A stretch of DNA of 64,000 nucleotides from Micromonospora cremea (GTDB taxonomy: Bacteria; Actinomycetota; Actinomycetes; Mycobacteriales; Micromonosporaceae), in assembly GCF_900143515.1 (NCBI RefSeq), contig NZ_FSQT01000002.1, positions 4,527,501 through 4,591,500 on the forward strand, in the 5' to 3' direction. Positions 10,098-25,013 of the stretch are shown in pieces. Every line of letters begins with the position of its first letter. The stretch's first letter is position 1. A model generated the notes under the pieces. That model saw only the letters and a program-made list of their open reading frames with translations. It was not told the DNA's origin and ran no database searches. A program made the translations under genes and the position numbers.

Positions 10098-10545
10098 CGA
10101 TTCGCTGGCCGAGTCGGCCGGCCCGGACCGCACGGTCCGGGTGATCGGCAACGGGCGCGCGCCGGGCTGGCCGGGGCCCGCAACAGCGGCACCCTAGCCG
10201 CCGGCGGCGAGCTGATCGTCTTCTGCGACGACGAGTGGCTGCCCGGCCAGCGGTGGTCCTACTTCGCGCGGCGCTGGGACACCATCTCCGAGGCGTTGCA
10301 GTGGCTGCTGCAGCGCTACCCGGAGTTCGACACCCAGCCGGCCGGCGAGGCCCGGGTCACCGGGCAGATCGCCTTCGCCCGGGCCCCCTCCGGCGACCGG
10401 CGGGGCGCGCTGCGCCGGGCCCGGCGGGCACTGCGTCGCAACCCCCGGGAGCCGCGCGCCTACCTGGCGCTGGCGGTCGCAGGGCGGTTGGTCCGGGTCG
10501 ACGCGGGTGCTGCGCACCCTGCACAAACGCGGCCGAGGGATCTGA
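10098..10545 (+). pseudogene. Frameshifted remnant of a family 2 glycosyltransferase
   Basis: Three frames together spell a GT2-type enzyme. [18 protein letters not shown] (from 10101) is in one frame. [20 protein letters not shown] and [10 protein letters not shown] (from about 10163) are in the next; one Asp of the usual DDDEW is missing. [20 protein letters not shown] then follows directly, with the roughly 100-residue middle of the enzyme deleted. Near the end one extra G in GACGCGGGTGCTG (about 10500-10512) shifts the frame: without it the sequence reads [13 protein letters not shown] and stops at 10543-10545. At least two frameshifts plus a deletion make this a clear pseudogene, probably from the same lost polysaccharide cluster as the preceding fragment. 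Confidence 0.75.
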
Positions 10546-10661
10546 GCCGAGGCGCCGACGTCCGGGTGACCGGGCGTCGGCGTGCCGGCGGCGGCGTCCG
10601 TAGGACGGGACGCGGCGGGCACCGCACCGGGGCAATGACCCGGCGTGACACACTGACCGCT

Positions 10662-11840
10662 GTGTTGCGCTGGTTGACTGCAGGTGAATCGCACGGTCCC
10701 GCCCTTGTCGCGCTGCTGGAGGGGGTGCCGGCCGGCATCGAGGTGAGCACCACCGAGATCGCCGACGAGCTGGCCCGCCGGCGTCTGGGCTATGGCCGTG
10801 GCGCCCGGATGTCGTTCGAGCGGGACGAGGTCGAGGTGCTCGGCGGCCTGCGGCACGGCGTCACCCTCGGCAGCCCGGTGGCGATCCGGGTGGGCAACTC
10901 CGAGTGGCCGAAGTGGCGCACGGTGATGGCCGCCGACCCGGTGGACCCCGACGAGCTCGCCCGGCAGGCCCGCAACGCACCGCTGACCCGCCCCCGGCCG
11001 GGCCACGCCGACCTGGCCGGAATGCAGAAGTACGGTCACACCGACGCCCGGCCGATCCTGGAGCGGGCCAGCGCCCGGGAGACCGCCGCCCGGGTGGCCG
11101 TCGGCACGGTAGCCAAGGCGCTGATCCGGCAGGCGCTCGGCATCGAGATCGTCTCGCACGTCGTCGAGCTGGGTCCGGTCGCCGCGAAGTCCGGTCTGCG
11201 CCCGAGCCCGCGGGACGCCGCCCGGATCGACGCCGACCCGCTGCGCTGCCTCGACCCGGAGGCCAGCGCCCTGATGGTCGCCGAGGTCGACGCCGCGAAG
11301 AAGGCGGCGGACACCCTCGGCGGCGTGGTCGAGGTGCTGGCGTACGGGGTGCCGCCGGGGCTGGGCAGCCACGTGCAGTGGGACCGCAAACTCGACGCGC
11401 GGCTGGCCACCGCGCTGATGTCGATCCAGGCGATCAAGGGCGTGGAGATCGGTGACGGCTGGCAGCAGGCGCGGTCCCGTGGCTCCGAGGCGCACGACGA
11501 GATCATCCCGTCGGCGACCGGCGTCCGCCGGGTCACCGACCGGGCCGGCGGGCTCGAGGGTGGCATCACCACCGGTGAGCCGCTGCGGGTCCGTGCCGCG
11601 ATGAAGCCGATCTCGTCGCTGAACCGTGCCCTGGCCACTGTGGACGTCACGACCGGCGAGCCAGCCACGGCGATCAACCAGCGTTCGGACGTCTGCGCGG
11701 TGCCCGCCGCCGCGGTGGTCGCCGAGGCGATGGTCGCGCTGGTGCTGGCCGAGGCGGCCACCGAGAAGTTCGGCGGGGACTCGGTCGCCGAGATCCGCCG
11801 CAACGTGGCCGGCTACCTCGACGCCCTGGTCATCCGCTGA
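10662..11840 (+). CDS. aroC: Chorismate synthase
   Basis: 392 residues from the GTG at 10662, giving [20 protein letters not shown], the standard N-terminus; the frame is open further upstream into the pseudogene but that part is not conserved. FMNH2-dependent trans-1,4 elimination of phosphate from EPSP. Family signatures: GESHGPAL with its active-site His, [38 protein letters not shown], and near the end [12 protein letters not shown]. Directly followed by aroK with a one-base overlap. Confidence 0.97.
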   Translation: MLRWLTAGESHGPALVALLEGVPAGIEVSTTEIADELARRRLGYGRGARMSFERDEVEVLGGLRHGVTLGSPVAIRVGNSEWPKWRTVMAADPVDPDELARQARNAPLTRPRPGHADLAGMQKYGHTDARPILERASARETAARVAVGTVAKALIRQALGIEIVSHVVELGPVAAKSGLRPSPRDAARIDADPLRCLDPEASALMVAEVDAAKKAADTLGGVVEVLAYGVPPGLGSHVQWDRKLDARLATALMSIQAIKGVEIGDGWQQARSRGSEAHDEIIPSATGVRRVTDRAGGLEGGITTGEPLRVRAAMKPISSLNRALATVDVTTGEPATAINQRSDVCAVPAAAVVAEAMVALVLAEAATEKFGGDSVAEIRRNVAGYLDALVIR

Positions 11841-12343
11841 TGGCGCCGGTCGTCGTCCTGGTCGGGGCGCCCGGCTGTGGCAAGAGCACCGTGGGGGAGG
11901 CGCTCGCCACGGCACTCGGGGTAGAGTTCCGCGACACGGACACCGACATCGAGCGGATGGCCGGCAAGCCCATCCCGGAGATCTTCATCGACGAGGGTGA
12001 GGCGCACTTCCGTACCCTCGAACGGGCCGCGGTGGCCGCGGCGCTGGCTGCCAGCCCGGGGGTGCTCGCCCTCGGCGGCGGCGCGGTGCTGGCCGAGGAG
12101 ACCCGGGCCGCCCTGGTCGGGCACCGGGTGGTGCACCTCTCGGTCGAGCTGCCCGACGCGGTGAAGCGGGTCGGGCTGGGCGCCGGCCGCCCGCTGCTGG
12201 CGATCAACCCGCGGGCCACCCTCAAGCACCTGATGGACCAGCGCCGGCCGCTCTACGCCGAGGTGGCCACCGCGACGGTGGCCACCGACGGTCGGGCCCC
12301 GGAGGAGATCGTCGCCGAGATCGTCGCGCTGCTGCCCCGCTGA
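11840..12343 (+). CDS. aroK: Shikimate kinase
   Basis: 167 residues. Phosphorylates shikimate at the 3-OH. Walker [10 protein letters not shown] at residues 8-16, shikimate-binding [20 protein letters not shown] with the DxD motif, the GGGAVL loop, and the lid region [14 protein letters not shown]. Its ATG overlaps the aroC stop. In most actinobacteria aroB follows at once; here a divergent hydrolase/regulator pair intervenes and aroK is followed by a perfect terminator-like hairpin. Confidence 0.96.
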   Translation: MAPVVVLVGAPGCGKSTVGEALATALGVEFRDTDTDIERMAGKPIPEIFIDEGEAHFRTLERAAVAAALAASPGVLALGGGAVLAEETRAALVGHRVVHLSVELPDAVKRVGLGAGRPLLAINPRATLKHLMDQRRPLYAEVATATVATDGRAPEEIVAEIVALLPR

Positions 12344-12348
12344 CGCCG

Positions 12349-12375
12349 GCCCGGCCGGTGAGATACCGGCCGGGC
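12349..12375 (+). terminator. Terminator-like hairpin after aroK
   Basis: GCCCGGCCGGT (12349-12359) and ACCGGCCGGGC (12365-12375) form a perfect 11-bp stem with a GAGAT loop, starting 6 nt after the aroK stop. There is no T-run, as is common in actinobacteria. It separates the aroC-aroK unit from the convergent hydrolase gene. Confidence 0.7.
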
Positions 12376-12434
12376 GGCGGGCGGGGCGGTCGTCGACGAC
12401 GTTGTGGACGGCCGCCGAAGCCGGTGGGCCTTTC

Positions 12435-13163
12435 TCAGCCTCGGGCGGCGGCGTCGAGCACGTCGGCCAGTGCCTTCGGCTCGCTGAGCATCGGCCAGTG
12501 CCCGGTCGGCAGCTCGAACAGCTGGCCACCGGCCAACCCGGTGAAGAACGGGTGCCCCTCGTCGATCATCTGCCGCACCATCGCTAGCGGGAAGGTGCTG
12601 GCGACCAGCGCGGTCGGGACCGGGCGACCGCCGGTGCGTCGCACCGGGTCGGTGGCGGCCCGCAGCGGCTGCGGGGTGGCCCGGGCGCGCAGCAGGGCGA
12701 GCGTCTGTTCGTCCAGCCCGGCCAGGTTGGTCGGGTCGGCAGCCTGGTCGAAGGCCGGTGGTGGCAGCAGGTGGCCGGTGCCGATCGCGGCCCGAAGGTG
12801 CTCCTGCTCCTCCGGCGGCACGGTGTCGAACTGCGCGACGCCGTCCGGCAGCGGCCCGCTCTCCACGTAGACCACCCGGGCGATCCGGTCCGGGATGCGG
12901 TCCGCCGCCTGGGCGACCGGCATTCCGCCGCCGGAGTGCCCGACCAGCAGCACCTCGCGCAGGTCCTCGACCTCGATCAGCCGGACGATGTCGGCGGTGT
13001 GCGTCTCCAGGCCGACCTCCGGCCCGGCCAGGTGGTCCCGCTCGGCCAGCCCGGTCAGCGTCATCGGGTACACCTCGTGCCCCTGCGCTCGCAGCGTCGA
13101 GGTCACCTCCCGCCACGCCCAGGCACCCAACCAGAACCCCGGAACCAGCACGAACGTCGCCAT
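12435..13163 (-). CDS. Alpha/beta-fold hydrolase
   Basis: 242 residues. The ATG complementary to 13161-13163 follows GAGAAGGAG on the minus strand, and the protein starts MATFVLVPGFWLGAWAWREV. Alpha/beta hydrolase fold with oxyanion-hole region VLVPGFWLGAW, nucleophile elbow LVGHSGGGMP (GxSxG, Ser), and the catalytic His in LPTGHWPMLSEP near the C-terminus. Similar to small esterases related to plant salicylate esterase/hydroxynitrile lyase-type enzymes; substrate unknown. It is divergent from a WYL-domain regulator 79 bp away, which probably controls it. The pair splits aroK from aroB. Confidence 0.9.
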   Translation of the reverse strand: MATFVLVPGFWLGAWAWREVTSTLRAQGHEVYPMTLTGLAERDHLAGPEVGLETHTADIVRLIEVEDLREVLLVGHSGGGMPVAQAADRIPDRIARVVYVESGPLPDGVAQFDTVPPEEQEHLRAAIGTGHLLPPPAFDQAADPTNLAGLDEQTLALLRARATPQPLRAATDPVRRTGGRPVPTALVASTFPLAMVRQMIDEGHPFFTGLAGGQLFELPTGHWPMLSEPKALADVLDAAARG

Positions 13164-13242
13164 CTGTAGCTCCTTCTCTCGGTTACCGGATGACCGTACG
13201 ATCGAAACCGGACAGAAACCGCCCGGTTTTGAGGAGTGGTCC
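13164..13242. promoter_or_regulatory. Divergent promoter region of the hydrolase and WYL regulator, with a possible operator
   Basis: This 79-bp gap holds both ribosome-binding sites and a short palindrome, AAACCG-CC-CGGTTT (13216-13229), with related AACCG elements at about 13205. The palindrome lies between the regulator start and the gap centre, where an autoregulatory operator would be expected. Operator assignment is inference from position and symmetry only. Confidence 0.4.
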
Positions 13243-15753
<2,511 letters not shown>

Positions 15754-15795
15754 GGCAGCGTCCCGAGCGGGGGCCGGACGATTCGACGCAGCTAG

Positions 15796-15801
15796 TAGAC
15801 T
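15796..15801 (+). promoter_or_regulatory. Likely -10 element of the efp-nusB promoter
   Basis: TAGACT, preceded by CTAG, lies 39 nt upstream of the efp ATG in the only sizeable gap between aroQ and efp. The same hexamer occurs before metK, def and pheS in this window. The -35 is not recognisable. Confidence 0.4.
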
Positions 15802-15839
15802 CTGAGGGTCTGTCCGCCAATTGATGATCAAGGCAGGAA

Positions 15840-16397
15840 ATGGCCTCCACCAACGACCTCAAAAACGGCCTGGTACTCAACCTCGACGGCGAGCTCTGGG
15901 CTGTCGTCGAGTTCCAGCACGTCAAGCCCGGTAAGGGTGGTGCGTTCGTGCGCACCACGCTGAAGAACGTGCTGTCCGGGAAGGTGGTCGACAAGACCTT
16001 CAACGCGGGCACCAAGGTCGAGACCGCGACCGTGGACAAGCGCACGATGCAGTACCTGTACGCCGACGGCGAGGACTACGTCTTCATGGATCTGGAGACT
16101 TTCGACCAGATCACCGTCCCCGGCGGCACGGTCGGCGAGGCGGCCAACTACCTCCTCCCCGAGGCCGAGGCGACCGTCGCCACGCACGAGGGCGTCCCGC
16201 TCTACATCGAGCTGCCCACCAGCGTGGTGCTGGAGGTCACCTACACCGAGCCGGGTCTGCAGGGCGACCGGTCGACCGGCGGCAACAAGCCGGCCACCGT
16301 CGAGACCGGCGCGACCGTGCAGGTGCCGCTGTTCATCACCACCGGCGAGAAGATCAAGGTCGACACGCGCGACGGCCGTTACCTCGGCCGCTCCTGA
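15840..16397 (+). CDS. efp: Translation elongation factor P
   Basis: 185 residues. Relieves ribosome stalling at polyproline; the extremely Pro-rich protein near the window start is the kind of protein expected to need it. Three OB-like domains: the N-terminal KOW-like domain with [15 protein letters not shown], where Lys32 is at the loop tip that is modified in some bacteria, and the C-terminal [20 protein letters not shown] and [11 protein letters not shown] signature. The ATG is preceded by AAGGCAGGAA. Its stop overlaps the nusB ATG by one base. Confidence 0.98.
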   Translation: MASTNDLKNGLVLNLDGELWAVVEFQHVKPGKGGAFVRTTLKNVLSGKVVDKTFNAGTKVETATVDKRTMQYLYADGEDYVFMDLETFDQITVPGGTVGEAANYLLPEAEATVATHEGVPLYIELPTSVVLEVTYTEPGLQGDRSTGGNKPATVETGATVQVPLFITTGEKIKVDTRDGRYLGRS

Positions 16398-16831
16398 TGG
16401 CGGAGGGTCCCAAGCAGCAGATGCCGGCGCGCCGCAAGGCGCGCAAGCGGGCGCTGGACGTCCTCTACGAGGCCGACCTTCGGGACCGGCCCCCGGTCGA
16501 GGTGCTCGCCGGCTACGTGCAGCGGATCGAGCAGCCCCGACCGGAGCACCTGGGCTACGCGGTGGGCCTGGTCGAGGGGGTCGCCGAGCACCTCAACCGG
16601 ATCGACGAGCTGATCGCCAGCTACGCCGAGGGCTGGACGCTGGAGCGGATGCCGGTGGTGGACCGCAACCTGGCCCGGATCGCGGTCTACGAGTTGCTCT
16701 ACGTCGACGAGATCGACGACGCGGTGGCGATCAGCGAGGCTGTGGAGCTGGCCCGTCAGATGTCCACCGACGACTCGCCGCGCTTCCTCAACGGCATCCT
16801 CGGCCGGATCGCCGAGTACGCCACCCGCTGA
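16397..16831 (+). CDS. nusB: Transcription antitermination protein NusB
   Basis: 144 residues. RNA-binding all-helical protein that pairs with NusE (S10) at boxA in rRNA operons. Signatures: RRKARKRALDVLYEADLRDR with the Arg-rich boxA-binding helix, YAEGWTLERMPVVDRNLARI, AVYELLYVDEIDDAVAISEA and an end typical of NusB (FLNGILGRIAEYA). Overlaps efp by one base; efp-nusB is a conserved pair in actinobacteria. Followed by a strong bidirectional terminator. Confidence 0.97.
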   Translation: MAEGPKQQMPARRKARKRALDVLYEADLRDRPPVEVLAGYVQRIEQPRPEHLGYAVGLVEGVAEHLNRIDELIASYAEGWTLERMPVVDRNLARIAVYELLYVDEIDDAVAISEAVELARQMSTDDSPRFLNGILGRIAEYATR

Positions 16832-16859
16832 GCGCATCCGCTCAGCGCCCGTACCACGA

Positions 16860-16891
16860 AAAGGGCCCGTGCCGGATGGCACGGGCCCTTT
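16860..16891. terminator. Bidirectional terminator between nusB and bldD
   Basis: AAAGGGCCCGTGCC (16860-16873) and GGCACGGGCCCTTT (16878-16891) form a perfect 14-bp stem with a GGAT loop, flanked by A and T residues on both sides. It separates the convergent nusB (+) and bldD (-). Confidence 0.85.
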
Positions 16892-16906
16892 CGGTGGTTC
16901 GGTGGT

Positions 16907-17395
16907 TCAGGAGGCGAAGAACGCCCGGGGGTCGGCGACCAGCACACCGTGCTCGGTGAGCCGCTCGATCAGACCCGACGGCGAGGCGTCGTAGACGATC
17001 GCGAGCGCCCGCAGGTCGTCGGCGCGGATGGAGAGCACCCGACCGTTGTAGTCGCCGCGCTGCTGCTGGATGGCGCGGGCGTAGCGGGCGACGTAGGCCA
17101 GGTCCTCGGAGGCCTCGTCGTAGAGCCGCTCCAGGTCCAGGACAATCTTGCTGGTGGGCTCGTGACGGACCCCGCTGCCGTCGGGCAGCAGCTCCGAGAC
17201 GGGGACACGGTAGAACTCGGCAAGCTCGGCCAGGCGGGACACCGTCACGGCACGGTCGCCGCGCTCGTACGACCCGACCACCACGGCCTTCCACCGCCCG
17301 TTCGACTTCTCCTCCACGCCCTGCAGGGAGAGACCCTGCTGTTGGCGGATGGAGCGCAGGCGGGCGCCCAGAGACTTGGCGTATTCAGAGGGCAT
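16907..17395 (-). CDS. bldD: Developmental transcription regulator BldD, c-di-GMP-responsive
   Basis: 162 residues. In Streptomyces BldD represses sporulation genes during vegetative growth, as a dimer held by tetrameric c-di-GMP. The N-terminal HTH domain is at about residues 5-72 (AKSLGARLRSIRQQQGLSLQ, then RWKAVVVGSYERGDRAVTVS). The C-terminal c-di-GMP domain shows the RxD-X8-RxxD signature: R113-G-D115, then R124-A-D-D127. This strongly suggests ligand binding is retained. ATG start on the minus strand at 17395. An inverted repeat GGTCA/TGACC overlaps its promoter -35, compatible with autoregulation as known in Streptomyces. Confidence 0.96.
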   Translation of the reverse strand: MPSEYAKSLGARLRSIRQQQGLSLQGVEEKSNGRWKAVVVGSYERGDRAVTVSRLAELAEFYRVPVSELLPDGSGVRHEPTSKIVLDLERLYDEASEDLAYVARYARAIQQQRGDYNGRVLSIRADDLRALAIVYDASPSGLIERLTEHGVLVADPRAFFAS

Positions 17396-17448
17396 TCGGA
17401 CACTCCCAGTGCTGCTCGGGGTTCTCCCGTCGATCGCTACGGAGCGTG

Positions 17449-17477
17449 ACGGTACGGGGAATGCGACACCTGGTCAA
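17449..17477 (-). promoter_or_regulatory. bldD promoter
   Basis: On the minus strand TTGACC (complement of 17472-17477) and TACCGT (complement of 17449-17454) are separated by exactly 17 nt. Transcription would begin near 17442, about 47 nt upstream of the bldD ATG. GGTCA-N8-TGACC straddles the -35 and may be an operator. Confidence 0.6.
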
Positions 17478-17640
17478 GTGGTCGTGACCCTACCGTTGGG
17501 GAGCACCGGGGGAGTTATCCCCATTTCGTCGGGCTGATCCGCTGGTCAGCGGCCGCCGTCCATCGGCCCGGTGACCACTGGTAACGTGGCGTGAAGCCCC
17601 GGCCCAGGTCCGCCCGCGGATCGGCCGGAGGTGCCCGACA

Positions 17641-17677
17641 TCCTTTAACGACCCGTCCCGTGAGGCGGGGAAGGAGG
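17641..17677 (+). promoter_or_regulatory. PyrR-binding RNA hairpin covering the pyrR ribosome-binding site
   Basis: The lower stem pairs TCCTT (17641-17645) with AAGGA (17671-17675), sequestering the AAGGAGG Shine-Dalgarno sequence. The upper stem pairs CCCG (17657-17660) with CGGG (17666-17669) around TGAGG. The core TCCCGTGAGGCGGGGAAGG resembles the PyrR binding-loop consensus (UCCAGAGAGGCU...AAGG). This predicts PyrR- and UMP-dependent translational repression of the operon, as described for Mycobacterium smegmatis. Confidence 0.75.
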
Positions 17678-17683
17678 TCCGCC

Positions 17684-18268
17684 GTGGCATACCCACCGGC
17701 TGCCCGCTCGTCACCACCGCGACAACCCTCGGTGAAGGTGATCCTCGCCAGCGCCGACGTGCAACGCGTGGTCGACCGCATCGCCCACCAGATCCTGGAG
17801 AAGACCCAGGGCGCCGCCGAGACGGTGCTGCTGGGGATTCCCACCCGGGGCGCCCCCCTCGCCCGGCGGCTCGCCGCCCGGATCAGCACCTTCGAGGACG
17901 TCGCCGTCCCGGTCGGTGTGCTCGACATCACCCTGTACCGCGACGACCTGCGCCGGCACGCCACCCGCGCGGTCGGCCCGACCGAGCTGCCGCCCGGCGG
18001 CATCGACGGCAAGCGGGTCATCCTCGTCGACGACGTGCTCTTCTCCGGCCGCACCGTCCGGGCCGCGCTCGACGCGCTCAACGACCTGGGCCGTCCGGCG
18101 TCCGTGCAGCTCGCCGTCCTGGTCGACCGCGGCCACCGGGAGCTGCCGATCCGCGCCGACTACGTCGGCAAGAACATCCCGACCTCGCTCGCCGAGAGCG
18201 TCAAGGTGACGCTCGCCGAGACCGACGGGACGGACGAGGTCAAGTTGTACGGGGGGACCACCTCATGA
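17684..18268 (+). CDS. pyrR: Bifunctional pyr operon regulator / uracil phosphoribosyltransferase PyrR
   Basis: 194 residues from the GTG at 17684, chosen because AAGGAGG lies 6 nt upstream and the sequence before it is the regulatory hairpin. PRPP-binding loop [20 protein letters not shown], flexible-loop region [20 protein letters not shown], and [20 protein letters not shown] are all standard PyrR features. It senses UMP/UTP and binds pyr mRNA; it also makes UMP from uracil and PRPP. First gene of pyrR-pyrB-pyrC-carA-carB-pyrD; overlaps pyrB by 4 nt (ATGA). Confidence 0.96.
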   Translation: MAYPPAARSSPPRQPSVKVILASADVQRVVDRIAHQILEKTQGAAETVLLGIPTRGAPLARRLAARISTFEDVAVPVGVLDITLYRDDLRRHATRAVGPTELPPGGIDGKRVILVDDVLFSGRTVRAALDALNDLGRPASVQLAVLVDRGHRELPIRADYVGKNIPTSLAESVKVTLAETDGTDEVKLYGGTTS

Positions 18269-19191
18269 TCAAGCACCTGCTCTCCGGCGCGGACCTGGAC
18301 GCCGACACCGCCACCGAGATCCTGGACACCGCCGCCGAGATGGCCACGGTCGCCGGCCGCGAGATCAAGAAGCTGCCCGCGCTGCGCGGCCGGACGGTGG
18401 TGAACCTCTTCTACGAGGACTCGACCCGCACCCGGATCTCCTTCGAGGCGGCCGCGAAGCGGCTCAGCGCCGACGTGATCAACTTTTCCGCGAAGGGTTC
18501 CAGCGTCACCAAGGGCGAGAGCCTGAAGGACACCGCGCTGACCCTGCAGGCCATGGGTGCCGACGCGGTGGTCGTCCGGCACCCCGCCTCCGGCGCGCCG
18601 CACCGGCTGGCGAACTGGGTGGACGGGTCGGTGGTCAACGCCGGTGACGGCACCCACGAGCACCCCACCCAGGCGTTGCTGGACGCGTACACCATGCGGT
18701 CCCGGCTGGGCCGGCTGGCCGGCCTGTCGGTCGCGGTGGTCGGGGACGTGCTGCACTCCCGGGTGGCCCGCTCCAACGTGCTACTGCTTTCCACCCTCGG
18801 CGCCAAGGTCACCCTGGTCGGCCCGCCCACCCTCATCCCGGTGGACATCGCCGCGGCGCTCGCCCCCGGCACCGACGTCTCCTACGACCTCGACTCCGTG
18901 CTGCCCAACGTGGACGTGGTGATGATGCTGCGGGTGCAGCGGGAGCGGATGAACGACTCCTACTTCCCTTCGGCCCGCGAGTACGCCCGCCGCTACGGCC
19001 TGGACGGGCCGCGGATGCGCCGGCTGCCCGAGCACGCGATCGTCATGCACCCCGGTCCCATGAACCGGGGGATGGAGATCACCCCCGAGGTGGCCGACTC
19101 GCCCCGCTCCACCATCGTCGAACAGGTCACCAACGGGGTCTCCGTGCGGATGGCTGTTCTTTACCTGCTGCTCGGAGGGAACAACCGGTGA
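18265..19191 (+). CDS. pyrB: Aspartate carbamoyltransferase catalytic subunit
   Basis: 308 residues. Condenses carbamoyl phosphate and aspartate. Carbamoyl-phosphate loop [20 protein letters not shown], the mobile [19 protein letters not shown] loop, [12 protein letters not shown] and the C-terminal [11 protein letters not shown] signature. No pyrI regulatory-subunit gene is present, as expected for actinobacteria. Coupled to pyrR upstream and pyrC downstream by 4-nt overlaps. Confidence 0.98.
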   Translation: MIKHLLSGADLDADTATEILDTAAEMATVAGREIKKLPALRGRTVVNLFYEDSTRTRISFEAAAKRLSADVINFSAKGSSVTKGESLKDTALTLQAMGADAVVVRHPASGAPHRLANWVDGSVVNAGDGTHEHPTQALLDAYTMRSRLGRLAGLSVAVVGDVLHSRVARSNVLLLSTLGAKVTLVGPPTLIPVDIAAALAPGTDVSYDLDSVLPNVDVVMMLRVQRERMNDSYFPSAREYARRYGLDGPRMRRLPEHAIVMHPGPMNRGMEITPEVADSPRSTIVEQVTNGVSVRMAVLYLLLGGNNR

Positions 19192-20465
19192 CCGCGTACC
19201 TGATCACCAGCGTGAGCGTCGTCGGCGCCGCACCGACCGACCTGCTGATCCGCGACGGTGTGGTCGCCGAGGTCGGCCCGGGACTGTCCGCGCCGGACGC
19301 CACCGTCGTCGACGGCACCGGGCTGGTCGCCCTGCCCGGCCTTGTCGACCTGCACACCCACCTGCGCGAGCCCGGCCGGGAGGACGCCGAGACCGTCGAG
19401 TCCGGTTCCCGGGCGGCGGCGCTGGGCGGCTACACCGCGGTCTGCGCGATGGCCAACACCTCCCCGGTCGCGGACACCGCCGGCGTGGTCGAGCAGGTCT
19501 GGCGGCTCGGCCGAGAGGCCGGGCTGGTCGACGTGCAGCCGATCGGCGCCGTCACCGTCGGGCTGGCCGGCGAGCGCCTCGCCGAACTCGGCGCGATGGC
19601 CGACTCCGCGGCCCGGGTGCGGATCTTCTCCGACGACGGGCACTGCGTCGCCGACCCGAAGCTGATGCGCCGGGCCCTGGAGTACGTCAAGGCGTTCGAC
19701 GGGATTATCGCCCAGCACGCCGAGGAGCCCCGGCTCACCGAGGGCGCCCAGATGCACGAGGGTGAGGTCTCCACCCGGCTCGGGCTGATCGGGTGGCCGG
19801 CCGTCGCCGAGGAGGCGATCATCGCCCGGGACGTGCTGCTCGCCGAGCACGTGGGCAGCCGGCTGCACGTCTGCCACGTCTCCACGGCCGGCAGCGTCGA
19901 GGTGCTGCGCCACGCCAAGGCGCGCGGGGTGCGGGTCACCGCCGAGGTCACCCCGCACCACCTGCTGCTCACCGACGAGCGGGCGGAGACCTACGACCCG
20001 GTCTTCAAGGTCAACCCGCCGCTGCGCACCGCCGCGGACGTCGCCGCCCTGCGTGCCGCGCTCGCCGACGGGGTGCTCGACGTGATCGCCACCGACCACG
20101 CCCCGCACGCCGTGGAGGACAAGGAGTGCGAGTGGGCGTACGCCCGGCCGGGGATGCTCGGCCTGGAGACGGCGCTCTCCATCGCGCTGGACGTGCTCGG
20201 CCCGCAGTGGGATCTGATCGCCGAGCGGATGTCCCGCGTCCCGGCCCGGATCGCCGGGCTGGCCGGGCATGGCGTCGACCCGGCGCCCGGTGTGCCGGCC
20301 AACCTGACCCTGATCGACCCGGCCGCCCGCCGCACCATCGAGCCGGCGGAGCTGGCCAGTCGCAGTCGCAACACCCCGTACGCCCGCATGACGCTGCCGG
20401 GTCGCATCGTGGCGACCTTCCTGCGTGGCGAGCCGACGGTCCTGGACGGAAAGGCAGTCAAGTAA
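19188..20465 (+). CDS. pyrC: Dihydroorotase
   Basis: 425 residues, GTG start overlapping the pyrB stop. Type I amidohydrolase-fold dihydroorotase. Metal-binding [28 protein letters not shown], the His of [26 protein letters not shown] and the catalytic Asp in [15 protein letters not shown]. Reversibly cyclises carbamoyl aspartate. Its stop TAA overlaps the carA ATG by one base. Confidence 0.97.
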   Translation: MTAYLITSVSVVGAAPTDLLIRDGVVAEVGPGLSAPDATVVDGTGLVALPGLVDLHTHLREPGREDAETVESGSRAAALGGYTAVCAMANTSPVADTAGVVEQVWRLGREAGLVDVQPIGAVTVGLAGERLAELGAMADSAARVRIFSDDGHCVADPKLMRRALEYVKAFDGIIAQHAEEPRLTEGAQMHEGEVSTRLGLIGWPAVAEEAIIARDVLLAEHVGSRLHVCHVSTAGSVEVLRHAKARGVRVTAEVTPHHLLLTDERAETYDPVFKVNPPLRTAADVAALRAALADGVLDVIATDHAPHAVEDKECEWAYARPGMLGLETALSIALDVLGPQWDLIAERMSRVPARIAGLAGHGVDPAPGVPANLTLIDPAARRTIEPAELASRSRNTPYARMTLPGRIVATFLRGEPTVLDGKAVK

Positions 20466-21620
20466 TGGCCAAGCGCAGGCCCGCGATCCTCGTGCTCGAG
20501 GACGGGCGCACGTTCCCCGGCGAGGCGTACGGCAGCGTCGGGGAGACGTTCGGCGAGGCGGTCTTCACCACCGGCATGACCGGCTACCAGGAGACCCTCA
20601 CCGACCCGTCCTACCACCGGCAGGTGGTGGTGCAGACCGCGCCGCACATCGGCAACACGGGCGTCAACGGCGAGGACGACGAGTCCGGTCGCATCTGGGT
20701 GGCCGGGTACGTGGTGCGCGACCCGGCCCGCATCGGCTCGAACTGGCGGGCCACCGGCAGCCTCGAGGACCGGCTCGCCACCGAGGGCGTGGTCGGCATC
20801 AGCGGGGTGGACACCCGCGCGCTGACCCGGCACCTGCGCGAGCGGGGCGCCATGCGGGTGGGCATCTCCAGCGTGGACAACGACCCGCAGAGCCTGCTGG
20901 CCCGGGTCCGGCAGGCCCCGCAGATGGTCGGCGCGGACCTCTCCACCGAGGTGACCACCCCCGAGCCGTACGTCGTCGAGGCGGTCGGCGAGCACCGGTT
21001 CACCGTGGCCGCGCTGGATCTCGGTATCAAGCGCAACGTCCCGCGCCGGCTCGCCGCCCGCGGGGTGACCACCCACGTGCTGCCGGCGGGGTCGAACATC
21101 GACGACCTGCTCGCCACCGGCGCCGACGCGATCTTCCTGTCGCCCGGCCCCGGCGACCCGGCCACCGCCGACGGGCCGGTGGCGCTGGCCCGGGAGGCGC
21201 TGCAGCGGCGGGTGCCGCTGTTCGGCATCTGCTTCGGCAGCCAGATCCTCGGCCGGGCGCTCGGCTTCGGCACCTACAAGCTCGGCTACGGCCACCGGGG
21301 AATCAACCAGCCGGTGCTCGACCGGGTCACCGGCAAGGTCGAGGTGACCAGCCACAACCACGGCTTCGCGGTCGAGGTGCCCGGCGCGGGGCACGGCGCG
21401 GTGGTCCCCGATCAGGTGATCGACACCGACTTCGGTGGTGTCCGGGTGTCACACGTCTGCCTCAATGACAACGTCGTCGAGGGGCTGCGGGCCGTGGACG
21501 TGCCCGCCTTCACCGTTCAGTACCACCCGGAGGCGGCGGCCGGCCCGCACGACGCGGACTACCTCTTCGACCGCTTCGCCGAGCTCATCGAGGGCCGGAC
21601 CCACAGCGAGGGGCGCACGA

Positions 21621-21628
<8 letters not shown>
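20465..21628 (+). CDS. carA: Carbamoyl-phosphate synthase small (glutaminase) subunit
   Basis: 387 residues. Releases ammonia from glutamine for CarB. N-terminal domain starts [20 protein letters not shown] and includes [20 protein letters not shown]. The class I glutamine amidotransferase domain has FLSPGPGDP, the nucleophile Cys in [28 protein letters not shown] and the catalytic His/Glu in [13 protein letters not shown]. The ATG at 20465 shares a base with the pyrC stop. Overlaps carB by 8 nt. The product also feeds arginine synthesis (arg operon near the window end). Confidence 0.97.
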
Positions 21629-25009
<3,381 letters not shown>

Positions 25010-25013
<4 letters not shown>

